A stretch of DNA of 64,000 nt from Candidatus Halocynthiibacter alkanivorans (GTDB lineage Bacteria > Pseudomonadota > Alphaproteobacteria > Rhodobacterales > Rhodobacteraceae), in the NCBI RefSeq assembly GCF_003333265.1, contig NZ_QOLB01000079.1, positions 1-64,000 of the forward strand, read 5' to 3'. Positions 1-8,201 of this stretch are shown in pieces; the first letter of the stretch is position 1; each line of letters begins with the position of its first letter. The position numbers and the translations under genes are program-made. The notes under the pieces were generated by a model that saw only the letters and a list, made by a program, of their open reading frames with translations, ran no database searches and was not told the DNA's origin.

Positions 1-893
1 CCGGCGCCCGGGGCCGGCTGCTTGGTGCGTCACCACAAATCAACATCGTGCGTGACATGCTGTGCAAAATCGCGCCGCTGCCGACCTCTGTCCTGTTCAC
101 CGGCGCCAGCGGCACCGGCAAAGAAATCGCCGCCCGCACCCTGCATTCCTTGTCAGACCGCGCCGATCAGCCGTTTGTGCCGATCAACTGCGCCGCGATC
201 TCGCCCGACCATATTGCCGAAGAACTGTTCGGCGTGGTCGAAGGGGGGGATCAGCGCAAAGACGGGCTGTTCCTGCACGCCGACGGTGGCACGCTGTTTC
301 TGGATGAGATCGCCCATCTGCCCGCCCAGGTGCAGGCCACACTGTTGCGGGTGCTGGAAGATCACCGCATCCGCCCTTCTGGTTCGGAACGTGAAATTCC
401 GCTGAACCTGCGCATCCTGTTTGCCACCAATGCTGATTTGCAGGCGCGGGTGGCCGAGGGCAGCTTCCGCGCCGACCTGTATCACCGCATCAACGTCATC
501 AATATCGAAATGCCCACGCTGGAAGACCGTGCCGAAGATGTGGTCGAACTGGCGGCGCTGTTTATGGGGCAGATTTCCCGCGGGCTTGGCCTGCCGGCGC
601 TGGAGCTGAATGACCGCATCCTGCTGAACTTGCGGCGCTACAGCTGGCCCGGGAACGTGCGCGAGTTGCGCAATCTCATTGAGCGTTCGGTTATTCTGGG
701 GGGCTTTCCGCCGGAATTTGCCGGCGCCGGTAAGGTGACCGGATCTGAGGCGGTTGAGTCACTGGAACTGGTGGAACAACGCCATATTCTGCATGTGCTG
801 GATGCGTGTAACGGCAACCGTGCAGAAGCCGCGCGCCGGCTCGGAGTATCGCGCAAAACCATCGACCGGAAATACGCCATCTGGGAATGTTAA
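1..893 (+). CDS. NtrC/DctD-family response regulator, C-terminal part, without GAFTGA loop
   Basis: The reading frame is open at the left edge, so only the AAA+ and DNA-binding parts are seen; a receiver domain is presumably upstream. The AAA+ core has Walker A GASGTGKE, Walker B TLFLDEI, an arginine-finger region (FRADLYHRINV) and the WPGNVRELRN motif. The C-terminus is a Fis-type helix-turn-helix (AARRLGVSRKTIDRK). Between ELFG and ADGGTLFLDEI, where family members carry the GAFTGA loop that contacts sigma-54, the protein reads VVEGGDQRKDGLFLH, about four residues shorter and with no GAFTGA. Rhodobacter capsulatus NtrC also lacks this loop and works with sigma-70 polymerase, so a sigma-54-independent role is inferred. 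It converges on the neighbouring histidine kinase and probably pairs with it. Confidence 0.88.
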   Translation, partial: GARGRLLGASPQINIVRDMLCKIAPLPTSVLFTGASGTGKEIAARTLHSLSDRADQPFVPINCAAISPDHIAEELFGVVEGGDQRKDGLFLHADGGTLFLDEIAHLPAQVQATLLRVLEDHRIRPSGSEREIPLNLRILFATNADLQARVAEGSFRADLYHRINVINIEMPTLEDRAEDVVELAALFMGQISRGLGLPALELNDRILLNLRRYSWPGNVRELRNLIERSVILGGFPPEFAGAGKVTGSEAVESLELVEQRHILHVLDACNGNRAEAARRLGVSRKTIDRKYAIWEC

Positions 894-981
894 AGCGTAT
901 CGCGTCAGAGACCGGTCAGCGCATCACTCTGGTTGGCGGGTCAGCGTTTGTAAAACAAGCGTGGTCGTCAGCCAAAGTGAG

Positions 982-3006
982 TCAATATGAACGCGAAATG
1001 CTCTGAACTGCCGCCTCGCTCACAACCGCTTCTGGTAACCAGACCGTAAACGCGGTGCCGGTTCCGGTGTTCATGCCAGCGCCTGTGCCCATACCAGTGC
1101 CATCGTCGCTGCCGCTGTCGACGGTAATGATACCGCCGGCGCGCTGCACCAGGGTCTGGCTGATCGACAGGCCCAGCCCGGTGCCTTCGCCCGGTTTGGT
1201 GGTGAAAAACGGATCAAACACATTTTCAGCAATGCCGGGGGCAAGCCCGCTGCCATTGTCTCTGACGGTGATCGCTACCCCGCTGCCGCCCTCATGCGGC
1301 CTTGAGATTATGCGCAGGGTCAGGGTGCCGTCCCCTTTCATCGCCTGCAGCGCGTTCATAATCAGATTGATCAGCACCTGTTGCAGCTCGCCCGGATCCA
1401 TCCGCACCTCTGGCGCGGCGCTGAAATCGCGGATCACCCTGGTGTCGCCCTGGCTGATACCAAAGCCAACCAGCACCAGACAATCTTCCAGCACAGCGCG
1501 GACGTCCACGCTCTCGTGCGCACCGCTGAATTCGCCGGGACGGGCGAACTGAAGCAGTTTGCCGACTATCGCGGTGATGCGCAGCACCTGTTGGTCAATC
1601 AGGGCGAATTCGGTGCGCACCTCTGCACCATTGGGGCCCAATAATTCGCGCATCACATCTACATTGCCCTGTATCACCGCCACCGGATTGTTTATTTCAT
1701 GTGCAACGCCTGCGGTTATTTCCCCAATGGACGCAAGTTTTTCCGACACCACCAATTGCTGAAACGTGCTCTCCAACTTTTTGTTGGCGGCGCGTAATTC
1801 CTCGGTGCGCTGCTCCACACGTTCGTTCAGCTCCTCCGCCCAGTCGCGCAAATCCCGGTCCCGATCGCGCACCTGATCCAGCAGCGTATCCAGGTGAAAC
1901 GCCACCTGGGCGATCTCATCCCGTGCGCCCACAGGCCCGATGCGCGCTTCCAGATCACCGGCCTCCACCAGGCTCATGGTTTTTGTCATCCGCTCCAGCG
2001 GCGAAAAAATGCCGCGCGCCATGCGCAGAAACAGCGGCACCGACAGGCCCACCACCACCATAAAGGCGGCGAATATCGACCAGTATGCCGATTGTTTTGC
2101 CGCCCGGTAAGGCGCTTCGAGAAAACCGACATACAACATGCCAACGCGTTTTCCAAAACTGTCTTCCAGCGGCAGATAGCCGGAAATATACCAGTCGTTG
2201 ACCACAAACGCGCGGTCAAGCCAAGTGCGCCCGTCGCCCAGAACCGTGCCGCGCACCGCTGCAGACACCCGGGTTCCCAACGCGCGCACGTCCTCAAACA
2301 GGCGCACATTGGTGCTGACCCGGACGTCTTCCAGAAACAGCGTTGCGGTGCCCTGGCGCGCGTCCCCGGTGTCACCCGCGCGGTAGACCAGGTCATTGAT
2401 CGTATCGATAAATCCCAGGTTGCGGTTCAGCAGCGTGCCGCCGACCAGCACGCCTTCAAAGCCGGTGACAGAAACCCGCGCCGCTGTGTGCACCACCATG
2501 CCCCGGTCTTCAGTGGTGCGGGTGGTGGGCACTGCCGCTTCAGTCTTGATCAGCGGAATGCGCGCCTGTTCTGCCATCGGTTCCGAGATCGCGCGCAGCC
2601 CGGACATCGGGAAAATATCGATCGCCGAGCGCGACCCGTCCTGAAGCGCGCTTTGCACCACCGGCCAGGGGTTTTCCGCCGCAGTCTCCCTGGGCAGATA
2701 GGTCAGGAAATCAAGACCAAGACGGGTGCGGTAGCTCTCCAGTAACCGAGCAAACGCCGGGCCCCGGCTGTGAAGTGCATCCGCGAAAGTCACCGAATTC
2801 GCCAGGCCCTGAACGTCGGTCTCACTGCTCTCCAGCAGCCGTTGCAGATATTGTTCCGCAATGCGCAGATCGCTGGCCACATTGGCGATCAGCAGCGCAT
2901 CATAGCGCGCGGTCCAGCGGTTTATCCCGACCGCGAGCATCAGCGGCAGCAGCACCACCAGCGGCAGCAGCGCCAGAATTAAAAGCCGCAGCCGGACGGA
3001 TTTCAC
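982..3006 (-). CDS. DctB-like membrane sensor histidine kinase
   Basis: 674 residues. A first membrane segment (about residues 7-28) precedes a large periplasmic Cache-like sensor region (about 30-310). A second membrane segment leads into a HAMP domain, a short coiled coil and a HisKA domain with GVAHEINNP (phospho-accepting His436). The HATPase domain has an N box (NLIMNALQAM), G1 (DNGSGLAP), F box (DPFFTTKP) and G2 (GEGTGLGLSIS). It probably phosphorylates the convergent NtrC-type regulator in response to an extracellular small molecule; the ligand is unknown. Odd feature: near the C-terminus, in the G3 area, there is a Gly/Thr/Met-rich tract (DGTGMGTGAGMNTGTGT) not usual for the family, coded by near-repetitive DNA around 1060-1110. 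Confidence 0.9.
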   Translation of the reverse strand: MKSVRLRLLILALLPLVVLLPLMLAVGINRWTARYDALLIANVASDLRIAEQYLQRLLESSETDVQGLANSVTFADALHSRGPAFARLLESYRTRLGLDFLTYLPRETAAENPWPVVQSALQDGSRSAIDIFPMSGLRAISEPMAEQARIPLIKTEAAVPTTRTTEDRGMVVHTAARVSVTGFEGVLVGGTLLNRNLGFIDTINDLVYRAGDTGDARQGTATLFLEDVRVSTNVRLFEDVRALGTRVSAAVRGTVLGDGRTWLDRAFVVNDWYISGYLPLEDSFGKRVGMLYVGFLEAPYRAAKQSAYWSIFAAFMVVVGLSVPLFLRMARGIFSPLERMTKTMSLVEAGDLEARIGPVGARDEIAQVAFHLDTLLDQVRDRDRDLRDWAEELNERVEQRTEELRAANKKLESTFQQLVVSEKLASIGEITAGVAHEINNPVAVIQGNVDVMRELLGPNGAEVRTEFALIDQQVLRITAIVGKLLQFARPGEFSGAHESVDVRAVLEDCLVLVGFGISQGDTRVIRDFSAAPEVRMDPGELQQVLINLIMNALQAMKGDGTLTLRIISRPHEGGSGVAITVRDNGSGLAPGIAENVFDPFFTTKPGEGTGLGLSISQTLVQRAGGIITVDSGSDDGTGMGTGAGMNTGTGTAFTVWLPEAVVSEAAVQSISRSY

Positions 3007-3244
3007 AACGCTGTTCCTTTCGGTCGGGGTTCCCGGTCATATGTGTTTTCCTTTAGAACACGCGGCCTTGCCCCAGGCAAATTTGTTTTGCCGGCGCCCG
3101 GCGACGCGCAGTACAGTAAACCCGGGAGAAGCTTCTGTTCTTCAACGCAAAACCGTATAGTCTGCACTGGGACAAGCGATGGGAGAGCTTGGCTGTGCGG
3201 CTTGGAGTCGGGCCAGACGCATCTCAGGACAGGAAGGCGCGACG

Positions 3245-4318
3245 ATGAACTATCTGACCCTGCAAAACCAGTGTTTTTCCGGCCTGTTTGAGGATGAGGC
3301 GGTGGCGCAGGAATTTGGCACTGCCGCCACGCTCGGACGTTTTCTGGCCTTTGAAATCGCCCTGACCCGTGCCCTCGCTGGGGCGGGCGTGGTGGATCAG
3401 CCCACCGCCGCCTCGGCTGTGGCTCAGATGCACACATTCCATCCGGATCTCGCGGCCATCGCCCGCGCGGTCCCGTTTGACGGGTTGCCGGTTCCAGAAT
3501 TCGCCCGCCAGCTCAAGGCCCATATCGGGGTGAAACTCGCCCATGCGGTTCACACCGGCGCCACCAGCCAGGATTTGATCGATACTGCGATGATACTGGC
3601 GATAAAAGAGCTGAACCTGCTGCTTGCGACACGGCTGAAGCAGGTGATCGCCACCCTGACAGAGCTGAGCGCGGCGCAGGGGGGCAATGCGCTGATGGCG
3701 CGTACCAGAATGCAGGCGGCACTGCCCATTACTGTGGCCGAACGCCTTCAGACCTGGCAGCTGCCACTTTCGAGCCACCTGGAGCGGCTGCAACAACTGC
3801 GCCCGCGGCTTGAGAAAATGCAATTTGGCGGTGCTGTCGGGGACCGTGCGCTGCCCACTGGTGCGGGTGAAACCGTCGCACGGCAGATGGCGCAGACTTT
3901 GGGCTTGCACCACGCAGACAAGGCCTGGCACAGCATGCGGGACGGGGTGGCGGACTATGCCAGCTGGCTGTCTCTGGTGACTGGCAGCCTCGGAAAAATG
4001 GGCCAGGATATCTGCCTGATGGCGCAGCAGGGCCTGGATGAGATCCGCCTCAGCGGCGCCGGCAGCAGCTCAGCAATGCCCCATAAACAAAACCCGGTGC
4101 AGGCGGAAATGCTGGTCAGTTTTGCCCGCTATAACGCAGTGCAACTCGGCGGGATGCACCAGGCGCTGGTGCATGAACAGGAACGCTCCGGTGCGGCCTG
4201 GACGCTGGAATGGATGATACTGCCAGCAATGGTGGCGGTGACTGTCAGGGCTTTGGCCAGTGCAGATAATCTGCTCAAAAACGTAGAGCAGATCGGGGCG
4301 CCATCCTCTGCTCCATGA
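3245..4318 (+). CDS. pcaB: 3-carboxy-cis,cis-muconate cycloisomerase
   Basis: Belongs to the fumarase/aspartase superfamily and cyclises 3-carboxy-cis,cis-muconate to 4-carboxymuconolactone after protocatechuate ring cleavage. The signature GSSSAMPHKQNPV is present, as is the HTGATSQD substrate-binding segment. The start is set at MNYLTLQN because a good ribosome site (AGGAAGG) lies just upstream; an in-frame start 66 bases earlier lacks one. At 357 residues it is a little shorter than many PcaB proteins (350-450). It is on the plus strand, convergent with the rest of the pca genes, so it is transcribed apart from pobA-pcaDCHG. Confidence 0.9.
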   Translation: MNYLTLQNQCFSGLFEDEAVAQEFGTAATLGRFLAFEIALTRALAGAGVVDQPTAASAVAQMHTFHPDLAAIARAVPFDGLPVPEFARQLKAHIGVKLAHAVHTGATSQDLIDTAMILAIKELNLLLATRLKQVIATLTELSAAQGGNALMARTRMQAALPITVAERLQTWQLPLSSHLERLQQLRPRLEKMQFGGAVGDRALPTGAGETVARQMAQTLGLHHADKAWHSMRDGVADYASWLSLVTGSLGKMGQDICLMAQQGLDEIRLSGAGSSSAMPHKQNPVQAEMLVSFARYNAVQLGGMHQALVHEQERSGAAWTLEWMILPAMVAVTVRALASADNLLKNVEQIGAPSSAP

Positions 4319-4358
4319 GAATTATCATGGATTTCTGACCTGACATCCGGATGAGGGG

Positions 4359-4396
4359 GCAGGGCCGCGCCGCGCTTACGCGCGGCGCGGCCCTGC
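4359..4396. terminator. Strong perfect hairpin between pcaB and the BKACE gene
   Basis: A perfect 17-bp inverted repeat with arms 4359-4375 and 4380-4396 and loop TTAC, almost entirely G and C. It lies 40 bases after the pcaB stop, between two converging transcription units, so a bidirectional terminator is likely. No T-run follows on either strand, so this is inferred from position and stem strength. Confidence 0.6.
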
Positions 4397-4568
4397 GGGT
4401 GGCTCACAAACGGTGCGGCCTGTTTTCATGTTCAATCCTCGCTCCGCTGCGGCTACTTCCCTGCGGCGTTCCCGCAGCGGCCCCCGAAGTAATCCGTGCA
4501 GCCGCACCTTCAGCCGTACTTTCAACTGTCCCCGCTTCAATGCGTGCACCAGCCCGGCGCATACCCGG

Positions 4569-4722
4569 TCAGCGCAGCGGTAGTTGCAGGAATTCGCGGG
4601 CCTGTTGCCAGCCTGCCACCGGTCACCCATATTTTTTGCGCACAGATAGTCCGCCAGCCGCCTCAGCGCCGCATTGCCAGGGACCAGCGTGTTGCGGCCC
4701 ACCGTATATTCTCTTCCGCGGG
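4569..4722 (-). pseudogene. Duplicated remnant of the 3' end of the adjacent BKACE gene
   Basis: Reading minus, this stretch repeats the last ~150 bases of the intact BKACE gene that begins at 4755. The segment encoding RNTLAPSNAAL in the intact gene appears here as RNTLVPGNAAL. After a frame change the terminal segment (WQQAREILQVPLR in the intact copy) can still be followed, and the stop codon is at the matching position. Nucleotide similarity is high (for example CTGTTGCCAGC-TGCCACC is shared) but indels break the frame. It looks like the tail of a former tandem gene copy, or of a close paralogue lost by recombination. No promoter or start is seen. Confidence 0.75.
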
Positions 4723-4754
4723 TACCTTGTCTATGACAGTCCCTGCCAGCCGCC

Positions 4755-5585
4755 TCAGCGCAGCGGTACTTGCAGGATCTCGCGCGCCTGTTGCCAGCTT
4801 GCCACCGGCCGCTCGTATTTGCTGCAGAGTTCCACCGCGCGGCTTACCAGCGCTGCGTTGCTCGGGGCGAGCGTATTGCGGTCCAGCCGGATATTGTCTT
4901 CCAGCCCGCAGCGGGTGTGGCCACCAGCGGCAATGGCCCAGTCATTTACGGTGATCTGATGGCGGCCGATGCCGGCGGCACACCACGCGGCTTCAGGTGC
5001 CAGCCGCTCAACGGTTTTAATATAATAATCAAACACATCCTTATCGACCGGCATGGCGTTTTTAACCCCCATCACAAACTGGACATACAGTTGGCCGGGG
5101 ATGCGCCCGTCGCGGTTCATCGCCACCGCCTGGTGGATATGGCTGAGATCAAAAGCCTCAATCTCGGGTTTCACCTGATACTGCCGCATTTCCCCGGCCA
5201 GCCAGTCCACCAGATCCGGCGCGTTCTGATACACCCGTGTCGGGAAATTGTTGGAGCCGACCGACAGCGACGCCATGTCCGGCGACAGGGGCAACATGCC
5301 GCCGCGTTCTTTGTCTGCACCCGAGCGCCCACCGGTGGAGAGCTGGATGATCATGCCGGGGCAATGTGTTTTCAGCCCTTCCATCAGGCGGGCGAATTTT
5401 TCCGGGTCACTGCTGGTGGTGCCGTCGTCATTGCGCACATGGCAATGGGCGATGCTGGCCCCGGCCTCAAAGGCTTCATGGGTGCTTTCCACCTGCTCGC
5501 TTACGGTGATTGGCACCGCCGGGTTGTCGGCTTTTGTCGGTACTGAGCCGGTGATCGCAACACAGATGATGCAGGGTTTTGTCAT
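4755..5585 (-). CDS. Beta-keto acid cleavage enzyme (BKACE, DUF849 / 3-keto-5-aminohexanoate cleavage family)
   Basis: 276 residues, the usual family length. BKACE enzymes are Zn-dependent TIM barrels that condense a beta-keto acid with acetyl-CoA, giving acetoacetate and a new acyl-CoA. The zinc-binding HCHVR motif is at about residue 47, and the conserved GLEDN segment with the metal-ligand glutamate is near residue 228 (TRCGLEDNIRL). The gene is the last in the minus-strand pob-pca series, 71 bases after pcaG. Because pcaI, pcaJ and pcaF are missing, beta-ketoadipate is the attractive substrate (giving succinyl-CoA and acetoacetate). That assignment is inferred from context; the family assignment is firm. 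Confidence 0.88.
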   Translation of the reverse strand: MTKPCIICVAITGSVPTKADNPAVPITVSEQVESTHEAFEAGASIAHCHVRNDDGTTSSDPEKFARLMEGLKTHCPGMIIQLSTGGRSGADKERGGMLPLSPDMASLSVGSNNFPTRVYQNAPDLVDWLAGEMRQYQVKPEIEAFDLSHIHQAVAMNRDGRIPGQLYVQFVMGVKNAMPVDKDVFDYYIKTVERLAPEAAWCAAGIGRHQITVNDWAIAAGGHTRCGLEDNIRLDRNTLAPSNAALVSRAVELCSKYERPVASWQQAREILQVPLR

Positions 5586-5656
5586 GGGGCAGCCTTTGCA
5601 ATATATATAGGGTTCAAAGCGGTGCGGGCGCGCCCGGAATGCCGCCTCTGCGCGGA

Positions 5657-6277
5657 TCAGATGTCGAAAAACACCGTTTCGCCATCGCCCTGTAGCCGGA
5701 TGTCAAAATGGTACACTACTGCGTCGCCGCGCAGCTCCCGCCGCGCGATCAACGTGTCGCGGCGCGCCGGTTGTTCGATCAGCGCCAGCACCGGGTCCGT
5801 GCGGTTGGCGGCGTCCTCATCGGAAAAATACAGCCGCGTGTTCAAGCCGATATTGATGCCGCGTGCCACCAGCCACAGGTTGATATGGGGCGCCATCACC
5901 GTGCCGGAGCGCCCGGCGACAGCACCAGGTTTCAAGGTGTCAAAACCAAACACTCCGCTATCAAAATCGGGGATGATCCGGCCCCAGCCGCGAAAACCCT
6001 CTTCTACCTCGCCGGCATGTTCCGGATGCGCATAGATGCCCGCTGCATTGGCCTGCCAGGCTTCGATCAGCACGTCTTTCACCGGGGTGTCTGTACCGTC
6101 AAACACATGGCCCTCAATCCGGATACGTTCGCCGCCCGCATGGGGGCCGGCGATGTCCCGGCCCAACTCCTGGCGGTATATGTCAAAACCCGCAGCCCCC
6201 GGCGCAAGGCCGATATGAACAAAGGGCCCAGCGGTTTGCGCGACGGTTTCTTTCAGGTAATCAAGCTCTTGTGCCAT
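5657..6277 (-). CDS. pcaG: Protocatechuate 3,4-dioxygenase, alpha subunit
   Basis: 206 residues, intradiol dioxygenase fold. Together with PcaH it forms the Fe(III) enzyme that opens protocatechuate to 3-carboxy-cis,cis-muconate. Typical segments are GERIRIEGHVFDGTDTPVKD, EAWQANAAGIYAHPEH and PHINLWLVARGINIGLNTRLYF. As expected for the alpha subunit, the HIH iron-ligand pair seen in PcaH is replaced (PHINLWL). It begins 3 bases after the pcaH stop with a GGAGGG ribosome site, so the two are co-translated. Confidence 0.94.
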   Translation of the reverse strand: MAQELDYLKETVAQTAGPFVHIGLAPGAAGFDIYRQELGRDIAGPHAGGERIRIEGHVFDGTDTPVKDVLIEAWQANAAGIYAHPEHAGEVEEGFRGWGRIIPDFDSGVFGFDTLKPGAVAGRSGTVMAPHINLWLVARGINIGLNTRLYFSDEDAANRTDPVLALIEQPARRDTLIARRELRGDAVVYHFDIRLQGDGETVFFDI

Positions 6278-6280
6278 GGA

Positions 6281-7006
6281 TCAATTGCCCTCCAGCCGGT
6301 TTTCAAACAGGGTCGAACGCCGTCCTCTCAGAACGATATCAAATTTGTAGGCGATGCTGTCCAGCGGGATACTTGCGTTAAGATCCAGCCGGGCAATCAG
6401 TTGTGCGATCGCGTCGGCATCAGGCACCGCGTTCACAATCGGACATTTGGCAATCAGCGGGTCGCCTTCAAAATAGAGCTGGGTCACCAGACGCTGGGCA
6501 AAAGCCGACCCAAAGACCGACACGTGAATATGCGCCGGACGCCAGCTGTTCACCTGGTTGCGCCACGGATAAGCCCCGGGTTTCACCGTGCGGAAGAAAT
6601 AATAACCGTTCTCATCGCTCAGCGTACGGCCGCAGCCGCCAAAATTCGGGTCCACCGGCGCCAGGTAGCTGTCTTTCTTGTGCCGGTAACGCCCGCCGGC
6701 ATTGGCCTGCCAGATCTCGATCAGCGCGCCCTTCACCGGGTTGCGGTTTTCATCCAGAACCCGGCCATGGACAATGATACGCTCACCGATCGGATCGCCG
6801 GTATGGGCGTAGTTTTTGATCAGATCATTGTCGATCGCATCGATGTCACCCTGGCCAAACACCGGGCCGGTGATTTCGCTGGCGGTGTTTTCAAGGCTTA
6901 GCAGCGGATAGTTCGGCGACCTGGTCACCGAGGTTTTATACGCCGGAGCCAACGCCGGCGGCTGAATGCTGCGGTCACGTTGGTAAAATTCGCCGGGTTT
7001 TGGCAT
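6281..7006 (-). CDS. pcaH: Protocatechuate 3,4-dioxygenase, beta subunit
   Basis: Iron-carrying subunit, 241 residues from the chosen start. Start MPKPGEFYQ is preceded by GAGGGAGA at good spacing; an upstream in-frame ATG (7027) lacks this. Family motifs: an N-terminal YPLLSLENT segment, GRVLDENRNPVKGALIEIWQ, and PWRNQVNSWRPAHIHVSVFG. The latter contains two histidine iron ligands (HIH); tyrosines in GRYRHKKD and GAYPWR are the likely remaining ligands. It sits between pcaC and pcaG, the order typical of alphaproteobacterial pcaDCHG operons. Confidence 0.95.
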   Translation of the reverse strand: MPKPGEFYQRDRSIQPPALAPAYKTSVTRSPNYPLLSLENTASEITGPVFGQGDIDAIDNDLIKNYAHTGDPIGERIIVHGRVLDENRNPVKGALIEIWQANAGGRYRHKKDSYLAPVDPNFGGCGRTLSDENGYYFFRTVKPGAYPWRNQVNSWRPAHIHVSVFGSAFAQRLVTQLYFEGDPLIAKCPIVNAVPDADAIAQLIARLDLNASIPLDSIAYKFDIVLRGRRSTLFENRLEGN

Positions 7007-7042
7007 GTCGACTGTCTCCCTCAGCATCCGGGCAGGTCCGGA

Positions 7043-7420
7043 TCAGCTCTGTTCCATCTCATCATAGGTCTGTTTCGCCAGTTTCAGCGCCTGATTTGCC
7101 CGTGGCACACCTGCATAGAGCGCCACGTGCTGAAACGCCTCCTGAATATCGCGTTTGCTGGCACCGGTGTTTTTGGTGGCCCGAATGTGCATCGGGATTT
7201 CCTCAAAATTCCCCAGTGCCGCCAGCAGCGCCAGTGTCAGCATTGAGCGTTCGCGCGGGCTGATGCCGTCGCTGGCCCAGACCGTGCCCCAGGCAGCCTC
7301 GGTGATCAACTGCTGGAACGGCGCGTCCAGATCAGACTTTTGCGCCTCCACCCGGTCCACATGCGCGTCCCCAAGCACGGAACGCCGGACCTCCATCCCT
7401 CTTTGATACCGTTCAGACAT
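7043..7420 (-). CDS. pcaC: 4-carboxymuconolactone decarboxylase
   Basis: 125 residues, AhpD-like/CMD fold. Decarboxylates 4-carboxymuconolactone to beta-ketoadipate enol-lactone. The typical core is present (SPRERSMLTLALLAALGNFEE, IPMHIRATKNTGASKRDIQE, QHVALYAGVPRANQAL). The start overlaps the 3' end of pcaD by 8 bases, so translation is coupled. Here it is a separate gene, not the PcaL-type fusion with PcaD found in some bacteria. Confidence 0.94.
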   Translation of the reverse strand: MSERYQRGMEVRRSVLGDAHVDRVEAQKSDLDAPFQQLITEAAWGTVWASDGISPRERSMLTLALLAALGNFEEIPMHIRATKNTGASKRDIQEAFQHVALYAGVPRANQALKLAKQTYDEMEQS

Positions 7421-8201
7421 GGGAGACCTCCTTTAAAAACCCGACTAACAACCTGGCATAATGATCCGGTGCTTCAACGCAGGGCAGGTGGCCTGCGCCT
7501 TCAATCATCTCAAATCTGGCGCCCGTTATCAGATCGATCGTCGCTTTGACCTGGTCCGGCGGGCTGGCCCCGTCTTCACTGCCGGCAATGCCCAGAACCG
7601 GCAGCGTCAGCGCGGCGGTGCTGGCGCTCAGCTCACAGCCTGCGATGGCCGCACAGGCCCCTGCATAACCCTCCGCTGGGGTGCGGATCAGCATGCTCTT
7701 CCAGGCATCCAGATCGGGAGACTTGCGGAACTCGCTGCCAAACCAGCGCAGCATAATCTGGTCGGCCATCGCCGCCATGCCATCGGCACGCACATCGTCG
7801 ATGCGCAGCTGCCACAGGGTGGGATCGCCCATCTTCACCGCGGTATTGGACAGCACCAAAGCCCGGATCAGATCGGGGCGCTGTGCGGCCAGTGCCTGGC
7901 CCACCATACCGCCAAGGGACAGCCCGACAAAGACGCAGCCAGAGACCTCCAGCATGTCCAGCAGTCCGGCACAATCCTGCACCAGATCATCCAGCGCATA
8001 GGGGGCAGGCGGGCAGGACGACAGCCCGTGGCCACGCATGTCAAACCGGATCAGGCGCAGATGCTGCGGCAGAAGCAAGACAATGTCATCCCACAGGCGC
8101 AGATCGGTGCCGAGCGAATTGGCAAAGACTACCGGCGCACCGTTTGGATCGCCGTCCTGACGCCAATGAAGGCTGGCATGTTTAAGCTTTGCAATCCGCA
8201 T
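7413..8201 (-). CDS. pcaD: 3-oxoadipate enol-lactonase
   Basis: 262 residues, alpha/beta-hydrolase that opens the enol-lactone to beta-ketoadipate. Nucleophile elbow GLSLGG (in VFVGLSLGGMVGQ), oxyanion region NSLGTDLRLWDD, and a C-terminal catalytic His in GAGHLPCVEAPDHY. Its ATG shares one base with the pobA stop (TGATG), so it is the second gene of the operon and translationally coupled. Confidence 0.93.
   Translation of the reverse strand: MRIAKLKHASLHWRQDGDPNGAPVVFANSLGTDLRLWDDIVLLLPQHLRLIRFDMRGHGLSSCPPAPYALDDLVQDCAGLLDMLEVSGCVFVGLSLGGMVGQALAAQRPDLIRALVLSNTAVKMGDPTLWQLRIDDVRADGMAAMADQIMLRWFGSEFRKSPDLDAWKSMLIRTPAEGYAGACAAIAGCELSASTAALTLPVLGIAGSEDGASPPDQVKATIDLITGARFEMIEGAGHLPCVEAPDHYARLLVGFLKEVSHV

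Noticed and set aside
4351-4959. Open frame of about 200 residues on the plus strand between pcaB and the BKACE gene
   Set aside because: It runs antisense through the BKACE remnant, the hairpin and the BKACE 3' end, is Arg/Ser/Pro/Cys-rich, and has no domain.
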